DNA from: Bacteroidota bacterium
GTDB taxonomy: Bacteria; Bacteroidota; Bacteroidia; Chitinophagales; Chitinophagaceae
Assembly (NCBI GenBank): GCA_018267545.1
Contig: JAFDYG010000167.1
Span: forward strand, 1 to 36,252
DNA: 36,252 nucleotides
Reading direction: 5' to 3'
The first letter of the stretch is position 1. Each line of letters starts with the position of its first letter. Below the pieces are notes generated by a model that was not told where the DNA came from, did no database searches, and worked only from the letters and a program-made list of their open reading frames with translations. The translations under genes were made by a program, and so were the position numbers. Of this stretch, positions 32,742-36,252 are shown one piece after another.

Positions 32742-35700
32742 TTAGAACTTTACTTTCAAATTGAATCCAAAGGTCCTGAATACAGGATACGCACCGGACT
32801 GGAAACCGATAGACCCGTTCTGACCGGCCGTACCATTGTTGGCAACGCCCTGCTCAGGGTCCGAATACGGCAGGTTCTTGTGGATGATCCAAAGATTCTT
32901 CCCTGTAAGGGATACCTCGACACCCTTTACATAAGAGAACTTATCCATGATGCTCTTCGGCAGGCTATATGCCAGCGTCAGCTCGCGAAGCTTAACATAG
33001 CTCGCGTCATAGACATAGGTCTGTGCCGTTTCGGAGTAGATCGAGCTGAAGGTAAACAAGCCTTTGCTGAAGTCCGACATGTCTACCCTCGTCGTATTCT
33101 TCTTCCCATCAGGGTTGACACCTTCGAAGATCATCCCGCCGCCGCTCGCCAGGGAACCGCGGACATCACCGCCGGCCGAATTCTTACCCGCCGTATGCGG
33201 AGTCAGACCACCCGACGCGCCATAGTCCAGGTCGAGAGAATATACCTGACCACCCTGTCTTACATCGACCAGGAAGCTCAGCGAAAGGTTCTTGTAGGTG
33301 AAGGTATTGTTGATACCCCCCATCCAGTCGGCGTTCGTATTGCCGATATCTACCAGGCCGGATGCCTTTGTATAAGCGCCCGTAGTAGCATTGATCACCG
33401 GCTGCCCGTTCAGATACGTATATCCGCTGCCCCGCAGTACCCCCGTCGACTTGCCGGCCTCGGCCACCAGCTGCACAGAGTTCTGGAAGCTCGTGATGAT
33501 ATAGGAAGGCTGATTATTATAGAGCGACACGACCTTATTCCTGTTCCGCGACCAGTTGATGTCCATATTCCACATAAAGGCCTTCGTCTTGACAGGCATG
33601 AAGTGCAAGGTCGCTTCTATACCTTTGTTCAGGATCGTACCCCCATTCACATAGAACTGGGAATACCCGCTGGCGCTGGAAGTCGTAATAGGCATAATCT
33701 GGTTGTCCGACCTGGCATTGTAATACGTTACGTCCAGCGCAATCCGGTTATTCCAGAAAGCCAGCTCCGTACCCACTTCCCAGGTATGGTTCTTTTCAGG
33801 CTGAAGATTCGGGTTATTGTTCGTAGTCGGTGACGAGAAGACCGTCGAACCGTTGAAAGGCGTACCGCCCGTGTAGGTGTTCTGCAAGCTGAATACAGGC
33901 GCATCACCGCCTACCGACGCATAGTTGGCCCTCAATTTACCGAAGGAAAGCCAGCTCACGTCCAGCAGCTTGGAGAAAGCCCAGCTCCCCGATACCGCCG
34001 GATAGTAGTAGCCATTCTTCCCGCTCGGCAGGGTCGAAGACTTATCCCGGCGCAACGTTCCATCCAAAGTAACCATATCCTTCCAGGTGATCGTAGCGCC
34101 GCCGAAGACACCATCCACTTCTTTAGTAGAAGACGTTTCGCTCGGAGCCGTCAGCGTGTTGACCGAATTGGCCAGCGCATAATACCTCGGAACCACCAGC
34201 CCCCCGTTTGTGGAAGCATTGATGCTCTGGTTTACGCTCTGACGGATATTACCACCCAGCAGCGCCTTTACATTGAAATCAGTCCCTACATTCTTGTCGA
34301 AATTCAACAGCACATCGTAGTTCGTTTCCTGGTAGGAGGAGTTGATCCGGCCATAGCTCGGCGTACCCGCGCTGCCCACGGCATATCGGGTTTCGACCAG
34401 CTGGTTCCAGTTATCGATCGCCACCCGGCCCATCAAGCTCAAAAAGGAGGTGATCTTATAGTTCAGATTGACATTACCGAAGTAACGAGTCCTGGAATCC
34501 GTCTCGAAATTCTCATACCGTACCCAATACAGGTTATCGTGATAGGCCGGCTTGACTACACCCGCGGGACCATTCTGCAGATAAGCCGTCTGAGCCCAGT
34601 TCCAGTTATTGTTCAGCTTTCCATTGAAATAGTCCGCCTTCTGCGCGTCGATATCCACGTTCGTCTGCCACCACTGACGGAAGTCGGTCATGGGGTTGAT
34701 CTGCGTACCGTTACCACCGCCATAGCCATAACCATAACGACCGACACCCGCGATATCGGAATAGTTGATCTGGCCGCCCAGCGACAGTCTATCCGTCAGG
34801 TTGAAGGTACTCGAGAAGTTCAATAAACTCTTGGTCTGGCTGCTGTTGGGCAGATAGCCATTGTCCACCGAACGGGTGTAACCCATCCGGAACGTGGACT
34901 TGTCACTTCCACCATCCGCGCTGACGCTGGTGATCGTAGATACCGGCGTCACGAAATAGTCCTCGGGACGATGATGCTTGGCCGGCATCCAGGGAGTAGC
35001 CTTCCCGAAATTGGGGTCGCCCGGCGAAAACGCATCCCAGTTGTATACCATCAGGCTGGGGTCATAACGCGGCCCCGTCGCCTGATCCGCATCCGTCTGG
35101 ACAATCACCACGGGCGTAGCGCTAAAAGAAGTAGGTTTATAATAAAAGAAAGGACTCGGCGTGCCAGGGTCCTTCCCCTGACCGCCAAGACCCTGGCCAT
35201 ATTCTTCCTGGTACTGCGGCAGCGTGCTCTTGTCGGGCGTACCCACGGTCACGCCAAAGCTGGCCGTAACGCCGATTCCCTTCCGCTTGGAACCCTTCTT
35301 CGTGGTGATCAGAATGACGCCGTTCGAACCCCGCGAGCCATAAAGAGCGGACGCAGCCGCACCTTTCAGCACGCTCATATTTTCGATATCATCCGGATTC
35401 AGGTCGGAAATGGCATTTCCCAGGTCATACTTGCCGCTGGCCTGATTCGTATTGTCATAAGGCACCCCATCTACGACAAATAGCGCCTGGTTATTCTGCG
35501 TCAACGATTTCACGCCTCTTAAAATGACATTGTTCGAGCCGCCCATCGCATTGCTCGAAGTCACCTGCAACCCGGCGATCTTCCCGGACAGATTGTCGAC
35601 GAAGTTCGAAGAAGGCGTCTTGTTGATGTCCGCACCCGTAATCTGCTGCGTCGCATAGGGCGTAGCATTTCGCGTCCTGCGGATGCCAAGCGCCGTAACC

Positions 35701-36020
35701 ACCACCTCGTTCAACGCCTGCGAAGACCTTTTTAATAGAATAGAGATGTTGTCCTGACCGCCGACGCGGATTTCCTGGCTTTCAAAACCGATATTGCTGA
35801 CAAGCAGCACATCTGCCGATCCGGCCGAGATTTGAAAGCTTCCGTTCTCTTGTGTGGAAACGCCCGATTTCGAAGACTTTAATCGTACAGTGACGTTGGG
35901 AATGGGTAACCCAGCTGAATCGATCACCTTACCGGTGATGGTCCTTTTTTGCGCCTGGGCGTCGAGACATAGCAGGAAAGCCATGACGATGCCTAACGCA
36001 TGGAAGAGATGTTTTCTCAT
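32742..36020 (-). CDS. SusC/RagA-family TonB-linked outer-membrane transporter
   Basis: Protein of 1092 residues. Signal peptide (ALGIVMAFLLCLDAQAQ, cleavage near residue 24), a carboxypeptidase-regulatory-like domain (about 26-105), a TonB-box region NEVVVTALGI, the plug (about 118-240) with the SusC signature GSRGSNGVILITTKKG, and a 22-strand beta-barrel ending in FNLKVKF, the typical C-terminal outer-membrane motif with a final Phe. It is the first gene of the operon with susD, M1 and DPP4 genes. It imports a substrate held by SusD, powered by TonB; the peptidases downstream point to oligopeptides. No sigma/anti-sigma pair is next to it. Confidence 0.95.
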   Translation of the reverse strand: MRKHLFHALGIVMAFLLCLDAQAQKRTITGKVIDSAGLPIPNVTVRLKSSKSGVSTQENGSFQISAGSADVLLVSNIGFESQEIRVGGQDNISILLKRSSQALNEVVVTALGIRRTRNATPYATQQITGADINKTPSSNFVDNLSGKIAGLQVTSSNAMGGSNNVILRGVKSLTQNNQALFVVDGVPYDNTNQASGKYDLGNAISDLNPDDIENMSVLKGAAASALYGSRGSNGVILITTKKGSKRKGIGVTASFGVTVGTPDKSTLPQYQEEYGQGLGGQGKDPGTPSPFFYYKPTSFSATPVVIVQTDADQATGPRYDPSLMVYNWDAFSPGDPNFGKATPWMPAKHHRPEDYFVTPVSTITSVSADGGSDKSTFRMGYTRSVDNGYLPNSSQTKSLLNFSSTFNLTDRLSLGGQINYSDIAGVGRYGYGYGGGNGTQINPMTDFRQWWQTNVDIDAQKADYFNGKLNNNWNWAQTAYLQNGPAGVVKPAYHDNLYWVRYENFETDSRTRYFGNVNLNYKITSFLSLMGRVAIDNWNQLVETRYAVGSAGTPSYGRINSSYQETNYDVLLNFDKNVGTDFNVKALLGGNIRQSVNQSINASTNGGLVVPRYYALANSVNTLTAPSETSSTKEVDGVFGGATITWKDMVTLDGTLRRDKSSTLPSGKNGYYYPAVSGSWAFSKLLDVSWLSFGKLRANYASVGGDAPVFSLQNTYTGGTPFNGSTVFSSPTTNNNPNLQPEKNHTWEVGTELAFWNNRIALDVTYYNARSDNQIMPITTSSASGYSQFYVNGGTILNKGIEATLHFMPVKTKAFMWNMDINWSRNRNKVVSLYNNQPSYIITSFQNSVQLVAEAGKSTGVLRGSGYTYLNGQPVINATTGAYTKASGLVDIGNTNADWMGGINNTFTYKNLSLSFLVDVRQGGQVYSLDLDYGASGGLTPHTAGKNSAGGDVRGSLASGGGMIFEGVNPDGKKNTTRVDMSDFSKGLFTFSSIYSETAQTYVYDASYVKLRELTLAYSLPKSIMDKFSYVKGVEVSLTGKNLWIIHKNLPYSDPEQGVANNGTAGQNGSIGFQSGAYPVFRTFGFNLKVKF

Positions 36021-36049
36021 TGCGACAATAGTATTTGGTTGGAGATGAC

Positions 36050-36057
36050 CAAATTTA
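36050..36057 (-). promoter_or_regulatory. -7 box of the susC operon
   Basis: On the minus strand TAAATTTG matches TAnnTTTG fully, 29 bp before the susC ATG. No clear -33 TTTG was seen. Confidence 0.55.
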
Positions 36058-36252
36058 AATTACCTCTAAAGCCGCCTCTTCCTAATTTTTGATCTTTTCT
36101 ATACGAAAATTACCTGAAGGCATGCCGCGCCCCGACCACCCCTTCATCAGTCCGGGCAGCCGTTCATCATAACTTCGAATACACAGAACCGTTATCTACC
36201 ACGCCTCATTCTTCTGAAACGACAAGATCAAAATAATCCCACTCACGAATCC
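36058..36252. other. Region upstream of the susC operon, no gene recognised
   Basis: 195 bp to the window edge. AT-rich near susC, then mixed. I see no coding frame, RNA gene or clear inverted repeat; it may be the regulatory region of the susC operon or the end of a gene outside the window. Confidence 0.4.

Noticed and set aside
32742-36020. Classic glycan PUL
   Set aside because: The genes cotranscribed with susC and susD are peptidases, with no glycoside hydrolase in that operon; the only glycosidase lies in a separate operon.

Overview
The window looks like a chromosomal segment of a soil-type Bacteroidota, most likely a member of the Chitinophagaceae. The reasons are a SusC/SusD pair, TAnnTTTG-type -7 promoter boxes, few Shine-Dalgarno sequences, a SusD-like lipoprotein and DPP4-type peptidases, and a rather GC-rich C-ending codon use. 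The taxon is inference. No rRNA, tRNA, IS element, prophage or CRISPR array was seen.

Layout. (1) 4-3294, minus: L-rhamnose uptake (RhaT) and a fused rhamnulose-1-phosphate aldolase/lactaldehyde dehydrogenase. (2) 3517-4676: a solitary YhcG/DUF1016 PDDEXK nuclease gene with a perfect palindrome inside its coding sequence and a cluster of hairpins behind it. (3) 4675-7745: a sugar-porter MFS gene and a secreted NTF2-like protein, divergent from a LacI-family regulator; the porter promoter sits inside a 15-bp-arm inverted repeat. (4) 7821-12117: a uronate operon, kduD-kduI-exuT-like, divergent from a second LacI regulator closely related to the first. (5) 12209-18408: a small membrane-anchored unknown, an RND adaptor and a 1516-residue protein that joins a complete RND pump to a complete outer-membrane factor through an internal lipoprotein signal peptide. 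(6) 18441-26003, minus: a D-amino-acid dehydrogenase, an S9 peptidase, a DapA-like lyase, an APC amino-acid permease and a GH39 glycosidase. (7) 26382-27269: an AraC regulator. (8) 27328-36020, minus: a compact four-gene operon susC-susD-M1 aminopeptidase-DPP4, closed by a strong terminator.

How the genes work together. Regions 1, 3 and 4 import and break down plant-type sugars (rhamnose, an unidentified hexose or pentose, and unsaturated uronates from pectin-like polymers). Regions 6 to 8 read best as a peptide-utilisation block: oligopeptides enter through SusCD, are trimmed by M1 and S9 peptidases with proline preference, and amino acids are taken up by the APC permease. The pairing of a DadA-like oxidase with a DapA-like lyase suggests D-hydroxyproline breakdown, hence collagen or hydroxyproline-rich plant proteins as a possible food; the epimerase and the semialdehyde dehydrogenase expected for that route are not in this window.

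The most unusual items are the RND-OMF polyprotein, the palindrome family around the YhcG gene, the promoter embedded in a long inverted repeat, and a recurrent pattern of short C-rich tandem arrays (16, 16, 18 and 23 bp units) placed at gene boundaries.
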